Below, one piece after another: positions 27,391 through 36,936 of a DNA stretch of 64,000 bases. This stretch comes from UBA1672 sp033851915. Lineage in GTDB: Bacteria > Pseudomonadota > Alphaproteobacteria > Micavibrionales > Micavibrionaceae. The stretch lies in assembly GCA_033851915.1 (NCBI GenBank), contig JAWSVM010000001.1, positions 310,001 to 374,000 on the forward strand, read 5' to 3'. The notes below the pieces were generated by a model that saw nothing but the letters and a program-made list of their open reading frames with translations, was not told the origin of the DNA and did no database searches. Each line of letters begins with the position of its first letter. Within the stretch, counting starts at the first letter, position 1. The translations under genes and the position numbers were made by a program.

Positions 27391-28662
27391 ATGCCTTTAT
27401 TTACCTCCACAAGTTTTGCCAGCACAAGCGCAAGCGGAACAGATTGGCGCGACACGTCCAAAAAAGTTCTGGAACAATTAGAAAGCGTCAGACAGAACCC
27501 TGATTCTTTTAATTTTGGGTTTCTTTATATCTCTGACCATTTGGCAGAGGATGCAACCAGCATATTCAACCTCTTTAAATCTGTTCTCAAAATAGACGAT
27601 TGGGTTGGCTCTGTGGGAATGGGGGTTATCGGATGCGGTAAATCCTATATCGATATGCCTGCGATCTCTGCAATGGTGGGTAAATTTCCCAAAGATAGCT
27701 TTTGCGTTTTCCCCGCCGATGAAGATGCACAAGATAGCGAAGCAAGCTCCGATGATGATGCGGATGAATTGTTTCTGCAAGATAATGTAAAAGCGTGGCT
27801 GGCAAGTCATGCCCCGATGTTAACCCTTGTGCATGGCGACCCGATGGCCATACACGATCCGCAAACGTTCATGCGCGAACTGGAAAGCACGACAAACAGC
27901 TTTCTGGTCGGTGGCTTAACCTCCTCTCGATCAAAACATTACCAAATTGCAAATGGCGTGCGTCACAACGCAGTCAGCGGTGTTTTCTTTGCCGACAACG
28001 TGCCTGTTTCCACAACCCTTTCTCAAGGCTGTGCACCAATCAGCGCCCTTCACACCATCACAAAATCTGATGAATTTACAATTTTAGAGCTGGATGACAG
28101 ACGCGCGCTTGATGTGTTTCAAGATGATTTGCGCATTCTGGCTGCCAAAAAACTGGGTAAAGATCCCGATGACTTTATCGGTGATTTAAAATCTATGGAG
28201 GCCAGCGACTATATCCCGAAAGAATTTAAAAGCCTGTTCAAAGGGCAAGTCCATGTCGCCCTGCCCTTTTCTCAATCCGACCAAAAAGACTATATGGTGC
28301 GGAACATCACAGGCATTGATCCGGATGAAGGCTCAATCTCTATTTCCGAAAATGTAACAACGGGCGCGCATATCACATTTGTTGAACGTGACGAGAAAAG
28401 CGTCGCCGCCGATTTATCACGAACATTAGTGGCTTTGCGCAAACGTGTTCAGGCAGAGCGCGGAAGCTTTGAACCCAAGGCCGCTCTATATGTTTCCTGC
28501 GTCGCACGCGGATTTTCTGAAAAGACATCCAACTCCGAAGACGAGATGCATTTAATCAAGGATATTATAGGGGATATTCCGCTCACCGGATTTTATGCGG
28601 GTGGTGAAATCAATAACGCCCGTCTTTATGGATATACGGGCGTTCTGACATTATTTTTCTAA
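27391..28662 (+). CDS. FIST-domain sensory protein
   Basis: 423 residues with an FIST N domain (about 35-220) and FIST C domain (about 230-405). Signs are the GSVGMGVIGCG region, SNSFLVGGLTSSR and the C-terminal SCVARG ... LTGFYAGGEINNARLYGYTGVLTLF pattern (quoted in parts). FIST domains are thought to bind small ligands such as amino acids and often work with signalling proteins; here the gene stands alone with no kinase or cyclase attached. The ATG lacks a clear ribosome site, so the start is moderately sure. It converges on the Ala/Glu-rich gene at 28670. Confidence 0.85.
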   Translation: MPLFTSTSFASTSASGTDWRDTSKKVLEQLESVRQNPDSFNFGFLYISDHLAEDATSIFNLFKSVLKIDDWVGSVGMGVIGCGKSYIDMPAISAMVGKFPKDSFCVFPADEDAQDSEASSDDDADELFLQDNVKAWLASHAPMLTLVHGDPMAIHDPQTFMRELESTTNSFLVGGLTSSRSKHYQIANGVRHNAVSGVFFADNVPVSTTLSQGCAPISALHTITKSDEFTILELDDRRALDVFQDDLRILAAKKLGKDPDDFIGDLKSMEASDYIPKEFKSLFKGQVHVALPFSQSDQKDYMVRNITGIDPDEGSISISENVTTGAHITFVERDEKSVAADLSRTLVALRKRVQAERGSFEPKAALYVSCVARGFSEKTSNSEDEMHLIKDIIGDIPLTGFYAGGEINNARLYGYTGVLTLFF

Positions 28663-28669
28663 GGATTAA

Positions 28670-29224
28670 TTAGCCAAGTTTTGGCGCTTCGGTTGTCACT
28701 TCTGCGCTGGCGGCTAATTCAGATTCTAAATCTTGCGCTGCGCCTGCTGCTTTTCTTGCTTCTTCATCAAACACTGCGCCGGTTGCTTTCATTTCTTCCT
28801 GAACGCCTGCGGTTGTGCGGTTTTCTATTTCTTTCGTGCCCATAACTTTGCGTGTCTCAACTTCCGCAACGGCAATTTGAATTTCTGCGATATGCTCCAA
28901 ATGAACGGCTTTTGCGCCGGACTCATCTGCGGTGGCTGCTGCACTATGGCCTAAGACATGGTGCGCTTGCGCCGCAGAATCATGTTCTTTAAAAGAAGTC
29001 TCGGTCTCACTGACAGAGGCCAAACCCTCTTCCGTTACTTGCGCAACCATATGTTCTTCAGCAAGTATTGCCGCGGTTGAGCTGATATCTGCTTCTTGTC
29101 TGGATGCACCCTCAAGACTTGCAATTGTGCCATCATTCACAGTTTGAACCATTGTCTCTGTGTTTTTCACTGTTCCAACAATAGATATCGTTGGATCTTC
29201 CGGTAGTAATGCTGTTACAGACAT
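28670..29224 (-). CDS. Ala/Glu-rich helical protein of unknown function
   Basis: 184 residues from the ATG at 29224, which has an aaaggg site; an upstream GTG at 29233 overlaps that site and is rejected. After a short strand-like N-terminus (SVTALLPEDPTISIVGTV) the sequence is rich in Ala, Glu, Thr and Val and likely one long helix or coiled coil, with several repeating AEVET/AEEHM-like blocks. No signal peptide, membrane helix or known domain. Composition recalls phasin- or apolipoprotein-like helices, but that is only a resemblance. Confidence 0.6.
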   Translation of the reverse strand: MSVTALLPEDPTISIVGTVKNTETMVQTVNDGTIASLEGASRQEADISSTAAILAEEHMVAQVTEEGLASVSETETSFKEHDSAAQAHHVLGHSAAATADESGAKAVHLEHIAEIQIAVAEVETRKVMGTKEIENRTTAGVQEEMKATGAVFDEEARKAAGAAQDLESELAASAEVTTEAPKLG

Positions 29225-29262
29225 AAATATCACCCTTTAGTTTTTATTTTATCATTTATATT

Positions 29263-29538
29263 TTACGGCATGCGGCATGTAAATCTTACATACTCGCTCG
29301 CAATTAATTTGTTATCCTTAAAATAACCTATAGCACAGAATAATTGATTTCGCAGCTTATTGCAAATTTCTTCATGGATAACACAATTAGGTTCCCACTC
29401 TTCAAAATCCGGCTTAAATGTAAAGGTCACAGTGCCTGTTTGCCCATCCAGAACAATCTGATCAATCTCTTTTTCGAATTCACCGTGGCATGTTAAAACC
29501 GCATGCCCTTCGGGGGATACAAAAATCTCTATATTCAT
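29263..29538 (-). CDS. small hypothetical protein
   Basis: 91 residues from the ATG at 29538 (a GTG at 29544 would add two). Strand-rich, with three cysteines (LTCHGEF, EPNCVIH, EEICNKL) plus a CAIGYF and a final TCRMP. No signal peptide. It lies 38 bases upstream of the Ala/Glu-rich gene on the same strand and may share its transcript. No family recognised. Confidence 0.6.
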   Translation of the reverse strand: MNIEIFVSPEGHAVLTCHGEFEKEIDQIVLDGQTGTVTFTFKPDFEEWEPNCVIHEEICNKLRNQLFCAIGYFKDNKLIASEYVRFTCRMP

Positions 29539-29614
29539 CTGCACATTTCACTCTTTCGATAATTGTTTATATGCTTTATCAATAGCGGGTCAATAAGTAA
29601 AATGGAAAACAACG

Positions 29615-31558
29615 ATGTGCGGACTAACTGGTCTTTATACATTTGATCCCAGACCCGATCGCTCTGCCTTGCATCATACCGTGCAACGCATGAACGAAGC
29701 GATTAGAGTGCGTGGCCCTGATAGTGGTGATGTCTGGCAAGACCCCGATATGCCCTTGGCTTTGGGGCATCGCAGGCTCTCCATTCTCGATTTATCTCCC
29801 TCAGGGCATCAACCGATGGAATCCGCATCGGGGCGTTATATGATTGTCTATAATGGCGAGATATATAATTTCAAATCCTTGCGCGCAGAGCTTAAAGCAG
29901 ACTTTAAACTCACCTTTCGCGGTAAGAGTGATACCGAAGTACTGCTTCATGCCATCGAGAATTGGGGCGTTGAAGAGACACTGGCGAAAATTAACGGTAT
30001 GTTTGCTTTCGCCCTTTGGGATCGCAAAGCCAAAGCACTTTATCTAGCGCGTGATCGTATGGGCAAGAAACCGCTTTATGTCGGTTGGGCAGGCTCTACT
30101 CTTGTTTTCGGTTCGGAACTTAAAGCACTGTGCGCCCATCCTGATTTCCGACGTGATGTCGATCGCACATCCCTAACATCCTACATGCGCTTTGGGTATG
30201 TCCCTGCGCCTCTATGTATTTACCAACAAGTTTGGCAATTACCTGCGGGCAGTATGATAGCTCTGGATATGCGGATGCTGCGCGGTGGACAGGATTTGAA
30301 CCCCTTCATTGAAAGCTATTGGAGCCATAAAGACGCCCTGATCGCGGCGCGTGAAAATCCGATAGAAAACACAGATAATGTAGTCAGTGAATTCGAAGAC
30401 TTACTCACCACGTGCGTGCAGGAACGCATGGTTTCCGATGTCCCGCTCGGCGCATTTTTATCAGGGGGTATTGATAGTTCTACCATCGTTGCGCTGATGC
30501 AAAAGAATGCCTCCAGCCCCGTCAAAACCTATTCCATCGGCTTTGAAGAGGCGGGCTTTAACGAGGCCGAATATGCGAAGAACGTGGCCGAACATCTCGG
30601 CACCGATCACCACGAGCTCTACGTCAATGCAAAGGACGCGCTGGACGTGGTGGAGGATTTACCCGTGATGTTTGACGAACCCTTCGCCGACACCTCTGCA
30701 ATTCCCACTTATCTGGTTTCTAAATTTGCCCGTGAAAGTGTTACGGTTGCCCTATCGGGGGATGGTGGCGATGAAATGCTGGGTGGATATAACCGCCATA
30801 TCTCTGCGCCCAAAGCATGGAACACGGTGAATAATATCCCTGCAAACCTGCGCAAACCTTTCGCACAAATGATCACATCCATACCGCTATCCTTTTTGGA
30901 TAAGCTACGCCCCTCGCATCCGCAATTTGGCGCACACATGCATAAATTCGCCGATATATTGGAAAAAGACTATGAAAGTGATGTGTATTTAAGTCTGGTC
31001 AGTCATTGGAAAACGCCCAAGACCTTTGTGCAAGATGGTAAGGAAACCGTAATCCCTCTGGTTGATCCCGCCCTGCAAATCGAAGAGTTAGACTTTGCCG
31101 AAAGCATGATGTATTGGGATACGCTATCCTATCTCAACGGTGATATTCTAACCAAAGTCGATCGCGCCAGTATGGCGGTGAGTCTAGAGGCACGCGCACC
31201 TCTTCTTGATATTCGGATTTATGATTATGTCTGGCGATTGCCCATGGATGTTAAAATCCGTGATGGGCAGGGGAAATGGTTGTTGCGGCAAGTGCTAAAA
31301 AATCATGTCCCCGATGAGTTATTTGACCGCCCGAAGCAAGGGTTCAACGTTCCGATTGCGGCTTGGCTGCGCGGTGATTTGAAAGACTGGGCGAATGATT
31401 TACTCAATGAAACCAAACTCCGCAAGCAAGGCTTTCTGGATTATCAAGCCGTCCGCACTTTATGGGACGAGCATCAAAAAGGCCGCGGCAATCACGCACA
31501 AAAACTATGGACGATTTTAATGTTTCAGGCATGGCACAAACATTGGATAGAGACATGA
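29615..31558 (+). CDS. asnB: glutamine-hydrolysing asparagine synthase-like protein
   Basis: 647 residues. An N-terminal class II glutaminase starts with catalytic Cys2 (MCGLTGLY) and has the RGPDSGD, GHRRLSILDLS and YNGEIYN motifs. The synthase domain carries the PP-loop LSGGIDSST at about residue 284 and the later ALSGDGGDEMLGGYNRH. The enzyme makes asparagine or, in surface-polysaccharide loci, amidates a sugar acid. The directly coupled glycosyltransferase (stop and start overlap in ATGA) favours a polysaccharide role. Full length and intact. Confidence 0.93.
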   Translation: MCGLTGLYTFDPRPDRSALHHTVQRMNEAIRVRGPDSGDVWQDPDMPLALGHRRLSILDLSPSGHQPMESASGRYMIVYNGEIYNFKSLRAELKADFKLTFRGKSDTEVLLHAIENWGVEETLAKINGMFAFALWDRKAKALYLARDRMGKKPLYVGWAGSTLVFGSELKALCAHPDFRRDVDRTSLTSYMRFGYVPAPLCIYQQVWQLPAGSMIALDMRMLRGGQDLNPFIESYWSHKDALIAARENPIENTDNVVSEFEDLLTTCVQERMVSDVPLGAFLSGGIDSSTIVALMQKNASSPVKTYSIGFEEAGFNEAEYAKNVAEHLGTDHHELYVNAKDALDVVEDLPVMFDEPFADTSAIPTYLVSKFARESVTVALSGDGGDEMLGGYNRHISAPKAWNTVNNIPANLRKPFAQMITSIPLSFLDKLRPSHPQFGAHMHKFADILEKDYESDVYLSLVSHWKTPKTFVQDGKETVIPLVDPALQIEELDFAESMMYWDTLSYLNGDILTKVDRASMAVSLEARAPLLDIRIYDYVWRLPMDVKIRDGQGKWLLRQVLKNHVPDELFDRPKQGFNVPIAAWLRGDLKDWANDLLNETKLRKQGFLDYQAVRTLWDEHQKGRGNHAQKLWTILMFQAWHKHWIET

Positions 31559-32667
31559 CAAAGATACTATATATTTTTGAATCCGGAGATTGGGACAGCC
31601 GCATGGCTGTTGCTCATGGTGCGCGTGATAAAGGGTTTGAAATTATCATTGGCCTGATGAACGGCGATGAAGACGCTGCGAAGCGAGCGCCGGAATTCAA
31701 AATCATCCCCCTCAAGAAATCGGGCAATCGCTTCGGGATAGTATCATCCCTGCAGATCGTTCGGGATATAAATGCACTGATTAAGCAAGAAAAACCCGAT
31801 ATCATTCACGCAGTTACCTTGAAATACGGTTTTATGACAGGTATTGCCTCCATTTTCCTTACAAATATACGAAAAATCTATACTTTGGCGGGATTAGGCT
31901 ATCTTTTTCGCAGTGATGATCCAAAATCCACAGTATTGCGCTTTATATTGCGCCCTTTGCTGACTTTTACATTAAAACGCCCTAACACAACGCTGATTTT
32001 TCAAAATGCCGATGATCTGGATTTAATGATCGACAAGAAATACGCACGCGCAGAGCATTCTATTTTAATCCGCGGATCGGGTGTTTATCTGGATAAATTT
32101 ACACCAACACATAATGATTCAGAAACTCCCATTGTCTTAATGCCAACCCGATTGGTGCATGAAAAGGGTGTCGCGATTTTCATCGAGGCTGCCCGCATTT
32201 TAAAAGCACGCGGCGTTAATGCGCATTTCCAAATTGCAGGCGGTGAAACCAAGCATAACCCAAAGGCGATATCCCGCGCACAAATGTTAGAGATGGTCAG
32301 TGACGGCGCAGTGGAATGGCTGGGACGAGTTAGTGATATGCCTGCGCTGCTTGCCCAAGCGAGCTTGATTGTTTACCCTTCTTATTATGGTGAAGGTATC
32401 CCACGCGTTCTTTTAGAGGCTTGCGCCGCGGGTCGTGCCATCGTCACCACAAATCATGCAGGCTGCCGTGAAGCGGTTGAACACGAAGTGAACGGTTTAC
32501 TTGTCCCCGTTAAGGATGTTCACGCCACCGCGCAGGCTATGGAACACATCTTAAGTCACACCAAGGAACGCCGCGCCATGGAAATACAAAGCCGCAAACG
32601 CGCCGAAGATCAATTCAACATCCACTCTATTGTTGACCAAACAGTGCACGTCTATGGTGAAACCTAA
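31555..32667 (+). CDS. GT4-family glycosyltransferase
   Basis: 370 residues from the ATG at 31555, which overlaps the asnB stop by four bases. N-terminal Rossmann half (KILYIFESGDWDSRMAVAHG), a linker at about 170-190, and the C-terminal half with LMPTRLVHEKGVAIFIEAA, split as LMPTRLVHEKG / VAIFIEAA, and the EX7E-type donor site PSYYGEGIPRVLLEACAAG. This is a retaining GT-B transferase of the RfaG/CapM type. Translational coupling with asnB points to a shared role in capsule or lipopolysaccharide modification. There is no membrane helix. Confidence 0.92.
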   Translation: MTKILYIFESGDWDSRMAVAHGARDKGFEIIIGLMNGDEDAAKRAPEFKIIPLKKSGNRFGIVSSLQIVRDINALIKQEKPDIIHAVTLKYGFMTGIASIFLTNIRKIYTLAGLGYLFRSDDPKSTVLRFILRPLLTFTLKRPNTTLIFQNADDLDLMIDKKYARAEHSILIRGSGVYLDKFTPTHNDSETPIVLMPTRLVHEKGVAIFIEAARILKARGVNAHFQIAGGETKHNPKAISRAQMLEMVSDGAVEWLGRVSDMPALLAQASLIVYPSYYGEGIPRVLLEACAAGRAIVTTNHAGCREAVEHEVNGLLVPVKDVHATAQAMEHILSHTKERRAMEIQSRKRAEDQFNIHSIVDQTVHVYGET

Positions 32668-32755
32668 GAATACATAATGCATATAAAGTTTGATTTCTTT
32701 CGTCTTTTTATGTGAGGATAGTCCTGTTACAAACAAAGATTGAGAGACTCACAGC

Positions 32756-33340
32756 ATGGCAAACGCGACACAAGATCATTATCTGGCAGGAAAACTTCTG
32801 ATTGCTATGCCGGAAATGGGTGATCCGCGTTTTCACCGCGCAGTGATTTTTGTTTGCGCACATGATGAAGAGGGCGCGATGGGTCTGGTTATTAATCACT
32901 CCATGCAAGGCGTTGAATTTACCGACCTGATTAAGCAACTCAAATTCGAATCCGATATCAAAGTTAATTTCGAAGCGATGGATTTACCTGTTATGTGCGG
33001 TGGACCTGTTGAATCCGCGCGCGGCTTTCTTCTGCATTCCTCTGATTTCATGCGCGATGATACGATGAGCGTCGGCGAGACCTATGGCGTGACCGGAACA
33101 GTGGATGCCTTAAAAGACGTTGCCTGCGGACAAGGACCAGACGACCTACTCTTTATTTTAGGATATGCCGGATGGGACGCGGGGCAACTCGATATAGAAA
33201 TACAGCAAAATGCATGGCTGGTGGTTGATCCTGATCCTGAGCTTATTTTCGAAGGCGCACCAGAAGATAAATGGACACGCGCCGTCGGTAAGCTTGGCAT
33301 TGATCCGGGCATGCTTTCCAGCGTTGCGGGCAATGCTTAA
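32756..33340 (+). CDS. YqgE/AlgH family protein
   Basis: 194 residues, UPF0301. Family features: YLAGKLLIAMPEMGDPRFHR (in parts), VIFVCAHDEEGAMGLVIN and the C-terminal LGYAGWDAGQLDIEIQQNAW pattern. AlgH was named as an alginate regulator in Pseudomonas but its molecular role is unclear. Cytosolic. The stop at 33340 abuts the stop of the convergent M16 protease. Confidence 0.93.
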   Translation: MANATQDHYLAGKLLIAMPEMGDPRFHRAVIFVCAHDEEGAMGLVINHSMQGVEFTDLIKQLKFESDIKVNFEAMDLPVMCGGPVESARGFLLHSSDFMRDDTMSVGETYGVTGTVDALKDVACGQGPDDLLFILGYAGWDAGQLDIEIQQNAWLVVDPDPELIFEGAPEDKWTRAVGKLGIDPGMLSSVAGNA

Positions 33341-34603
33341 TTAATTCGCTAAACGCTCTTTAATTTTATCAAAACTTTCCAAAGCCCCTAATGGCCCCAG
33401 CGCGGCAAGCGTCGGTGCGGAGGTAAATATCGTCTCCGCCACTTTTTCCAAGGCCTTGATATTCACCGCATCAATGCGCTCTATTATGTCCTCGGGGGAA
33501 CGGATAGAGCCACGCAATAAAATCGCCTTGGCATTTTGATCGGCGCGGCTCATCATCGATTCGCGGGCAATCAGGATGGAGGAGCGAAGCTGCGCTTTAG
33601 CGCGGGAAAGCTCTCCTTGTGTAATGGTCGAGCCGATTTTCTTCACTTCATCACAAATCACAGGAATTAATTCGGGCAATTTATCCGGCCCCGTCCCTGC
33701 GTAAATTCCGAACTGGCCGCCATCAGAATGTGCGGAATGGAAACTGTAGATCGAATAAACAAGACCGCGTTTCTCGCGCACCTCTTGAAATAAGCGTGAA
33801 GACATCCCCCCGCCCATCAACGTCGCCAAAGTCTGCGCGGCGTAATAATCATCACTAACGCGCGACACGCCATTAAAGCCCAGAATAACGTGGCTTTGTT
33901 CCAGATCGCGAGATTCTCTATGCTCGCCACCCTTATAGCTTGTCGGAGTTTTCGCCTGTTCCTGATCATCGGGCAGAGCGTTAAATTTATCTTCAACCTG
34001 CTGAATAAATCTATCGTGGTCAATATTCCCGCTGGCACATATAACCATGCGTGAGGGCGTATAAAGTTGTTTCGTGAAATCCATCAAAGTTTCGCGGCTC
34101 ATGCCCTCGATAATCTGATTTGTCCCCAGAATAGGCGCGCCGAACGATTGCTTCGGATAGGCAGTTTCGAAATAATTATCAAAGACAATATCATCAGGCG
34201 TATCATGACACATGCCAATTTCCTGCAAGATAACATTGCGCTCGCGCTCTACCTCGTCCTCGGGCATTGTTGAATGCTGCACGATGTCTGACAGCACATC
34301 CAAGGCCAGCGGCAAATCATCCTTCAATAAATGAATGTGATAGCTGGTGAGTTCACGGCTGGTATAGGCATTAATATGCCCGCCGACATTTTCGATCACT
34401 TTCGCGATTTCCAACGCGTTACGCGTCTTCGTGCCTTTGAACAGCATATGTTCAACCATATGCGCCGTGCCGTTATGGATTAAATCTTCATTGCGTGTCC
34501 CAACACCGATCCAAACGCCGACAGCGACGCTTTCGACCGATGCCACACTATCTGTTACAACGCGCAAACCATTTGATAATTTTGTAATTTTAAGAGATGT
34601 CAT
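33341..34603 (-). CDS. M16-family zinc protease (processing-peptidase-like)
   Basis: 420 residues from the ATG at 34603, where the conserved KITKLSNGLRVVTD begins; a start at 34714 would add 37 residues without homology and is rejected. The inverted zinc motif is H48-x-x-E51-H52 (HMVEHMLFKGT). Two M16 halves follow. The protein resembles mitochondrial processing peptidase beta subunits. It lacks a signal peptide and so is cytosolic. Divergent from the Bcr-type efflux gene. Confidence 0.92.
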   Translation of the reverse strand: MTSLKITKLSNGLRVVTDSVASVESVAVGVWIGVGTRNEDLIHNGTAHMVEHMLFKGTKTRNALEIAKVIENVGGHINAYTSRELTSYHIHLLKDDLPLALDVLSDIVQHSTMPEDEVERERNVILQEIGMCHDTPDDIVFDNYFETAYPKQSFGAPILGTNQIIEGMSRETLMDFTKQLYTPSRMVICASGNIDHDRFIQQVEDKFNALPDDQEQAKTPTSYKGGEHRESRDLEQSHVILGFNGVSRVSDDYYAAQTLATLMGGGMSSRLFQEVREKRGLVYSIYSFHSAHSDGGQFGIYAGTGPDKLPELIPVICDEVKKIGSTITQGELSRAKAQLRSSILIARESMMSRADQNAKAILLRGSIRSPEDIIERIDAVNIKALEKVAETIFTSAPTLAALGPLGALESFDKIKERLAN

Positions 34604-34714
34604 CACGCATTCATACAAACAAACCAATGAAAAAACAACAGTTGTTTGATGATTTAATGTGCGCACCATCAACACAGAGTAGGCAAAGCCCGCCCAATAC
34701 GATATAAGGCACAC

Positions 34715-35911
34715 ATGTCAAAGGAGATTCAAGAAACATCATTCAGGGAATTTGTCGCGCTTATGGCGTTGCTGATTTCGCTGACGGCATTATCCATTGA
34801 TACGATACTACCTGCTCTGCCCTTAATCGGCACGGACTTGGGCGCTACGGGTGATAATACCAAGCAATATATTGTGGGGTTTTTATTTCTGGGCTTCACC
34901 TTCGGACAAATGTTTTACGGCCCGATGTCCGACAGTTTCGGGCGCAAGCACTCCATCTATATCGGCATCACCATCTTTATCTGCGGCAGTATCATCAGCC
35001 TGCTCGCGCAGAATTTTTCCGTCATGCTGATAGGGCGATTGCTGCAAGGGCTGGGCGTTGCCGCGCCGCGCGTTATCAGCACCGCAATGATTCGCGATAA
35101 ATATAAAGGGCGGGATATGGCGCGGGTTATGTCCTTTATCATGTCGATCTTTATTCTTGTACCTGCCATCGCCCCGACATTGGGGCAAGCCATCCTCATG
35201 GTTTCCAACTGGCGAATGATCTTTGCCGTGTTGCTTTGTGTTGCGCTGGTTATTATGGTCTGGGTTTATTTCAGGTTGCCCGAGACATTGCCGCAAGAAA
35301 AACGCCTGCCCTTTAATTTAACGACGATTAAGCACGGTGTTCGCGAGGTTATCAAACATAAAATAACCTTTGGCTATACGATTTGTACGGGGCTTATTTT
35401 TGCGATGTTGATTGGGTATTTAACCTCCGCGCAGCAGATTTTTCAGGAATATTATGACGCGGCAGATATGTTTCCTCTGTATTTCGGGGTGATTGCCTTG
35501 TCTTTGGGTGTTGCATCCTTATTAAACTCTCATCTCGTGAAGCGCATCGGCATGCACCAGATTTGCCATTATTCTTTGATGGCTATGATTGTGATATCAG
35601 GGATATTCACGGCGCTCTTTTTAACCAGTGCGCAGCAAGTACCGCTCTGGCAGTTCGTGACCTACGCCATGACCACATTCTTTTTCCTCGGGCTTTTATT
35701 CGGCAATTTAAACGCCATCGCGATGGAGCCTATGGGACATATCGCGGGCGTTGCATCGGCGACCATCGGCGTTATATCGTCTGCGCTGTCTCTTGCTTTG
35801 GGTACGATTATCGGCCAGCTTTACAGTGGCACGCCGTTGCCTGTTATCTTCGGATTTTTATTCTTGAGCAGCGCAACGTTCTTGCTGCAACTGTGGCTTA
35901 ACAAGGCGTAG
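34715..35911 (+). CDS. Bcr/CflA-family MFS multidrug efflux transporter
   Basis: 398 residues, 12 predicted spans. The N-terminal half has SIDTILPALPLIGTDL and the MFS loop GPMSDSFGRK; motif GLGVAAPRVISTAMIRD is typical of the Bcr/CflA drug:proton antiporter group. Substrates such as bicyclomycin or sulfonamides are known for relatives. Divergent from the M16 protease gene with 111 bases between them. Its stop is two bases from the convergent mltG stop. Confidence 0.92.
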   Translation: MSKEIQETSFREFVALMALLISLTALSIDTILPALPLIGTDLGATGDNTKQYIVGFLFLGFTFGQMFYGPMSDSFGRKHSIYIGITIFICGSIISLLAQNFSVMLIGRLLQGLGVAAPRVISTAMIRDKYKGRDMARVMSFIMSIFILVPAIAPTLGQAILMVSNWRMIFAVLLCVALVIMVWVYFRLPETLPQEKRLPFNLTTIKHGVREVIKHKITFGYTICTGLIFAMLIGYLTSAQQIFQEYYDAADMFPLYFGVIALSLGVASLLNSHLVKRIGMHQICHYSLMAMIVISGIFTALFLTSAQQVPLWQFVTYAMTTFFFLGLLFGNLNAIAMEPMGHIAGVASATIGVISSALSLALGTIIGQLYSGTPLPVIFGFLFLSSATFLLQLWLNKA

Positions 35912-35913
35912 CC

Positions 35914-36921
35914 CTATTTATTTTTACGGATTTTACGCCACTTCGCGACATTATTATTATGCTCGGATAAGGTTCTGGCAAAGGCATGGCCGCCACTGCC
36001 GTCAGCGACGAAATAGATATAGCGATGTTCTTCGGGGTTTAGTGCCGCTTCAATCGCCGCGCGCCCCGGATTTGTAATGGGCCCCGGTGGAAGACCAGCG
36101 TATTTATAGGTATTATACGGCGAATCGACCTTCAAATCCTTCAGCAATAAGCGTCGCCCCAGCGGCCCCTTGCCCTCATTCTTAGGCTTGCCCTTGGTCA
36201 GCGCATAAATCACTGTCGGGTCGGTCTGTAACAACATGCCCTTGCGCAGGCGATTGATAAACACGCCCGCAACTTTTCGATGCTCCAGCCCGATGGCGGT
36301 TTCTTTTTCGATGATAGAGGCCAGAACCAGTGCCTCTTCCTTTGTCTTTAGGGGCAGGTCAGGGCTGCGCGCTGCCCATGCTTCATCCAAAGCCTTTTGC
36401 ATCGCGGTTTCCATGCGCCCGATAACATCCGCTATGGTTTCGCCTTTGGAATAGCTATAAGTCTCGGGCAACAGGCTGCCTTCGGCCAGAGGCTCAATGC
36501 GCACGGTCTTTAATTCAGATGTTTTCATTAACAAGTTAACAATCTCATGGCTGGTTAAGCCTTCGCGAATCGTGACATTACGCTGCACGGTTTTGCCTTT
36601 TTCTAGCACGTCTAGGATTTGCTTCATCGAAAGGCGCGGCTGAATTTCATATTCTCCGGCTTTAAGTTTACTGGCTTGTTCCGTCAGCCTGCCGCCATAG
36701 GTGAAAATCATGGGCGAATCGATTAAGCCTTCATCAAGCAAGATATCCGCAACGCCGCCAATATTCGCGCCACGCGGCACAATGATGGTGACAGGGGTTT
36801 CCACCGTATTAGACGTGTTAAATTTTTGATACGCCCACCAAGAGCCACCAGCCACGCCAAGCAACACAACCGTCGATAACAGAACAAATCCGCCTAATAT
36901 GATTTTAAAAAACAGCTTCAT
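35914..36921 (-). CDS. mltG: endolytic murein transglycosylase MltG
   Basis: 335 residues. One N-terminal membrane span (about 8-31), then the YceG domain with LysM-like start and the catalytic glutamate in LASIIEKETA (about residue 205). C-terminal GPITNPGRAAIEAALNP, typical of the family. It cleaves nascent glycan strands and ends their elongation. It follows fabF by 15 bases, in the common acpP-fabF-mltG arrangement of proteobacteria. Confidence 0.95.
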   Translation of the reverse strand: MKLFFKIILGGFVLLSTVVLLGVAGGSWWAYQKFNTSNTVETPVTIIVPRGANIGGVADILLDEGLIDSPMIFTYGGRLTEQASKLKAGEYEIQPRLSMKQILDVLEKGKTVQRNVTIREGLTSHEIVNLLMKTSELKTVRIEPLAEGSLLPETYSYSKGETIADVIGRMETAMQKALDEAWAARSPDLPLKTKEEALVLASIIEKETAIGLEHRKVAGVFINRLRKGMLLQTDPTVIYALTKGKPKNEGKGPLGRRLLLKDLKVDSPYNTYKYAGLPPGPITNPGRAAIEAALNPEEHRYIYFVADGSGGHAFARTLSEHNNNVAKWRKIRKNK

Positions 36922-36936
36922 CCCGTAAACCGTGGC

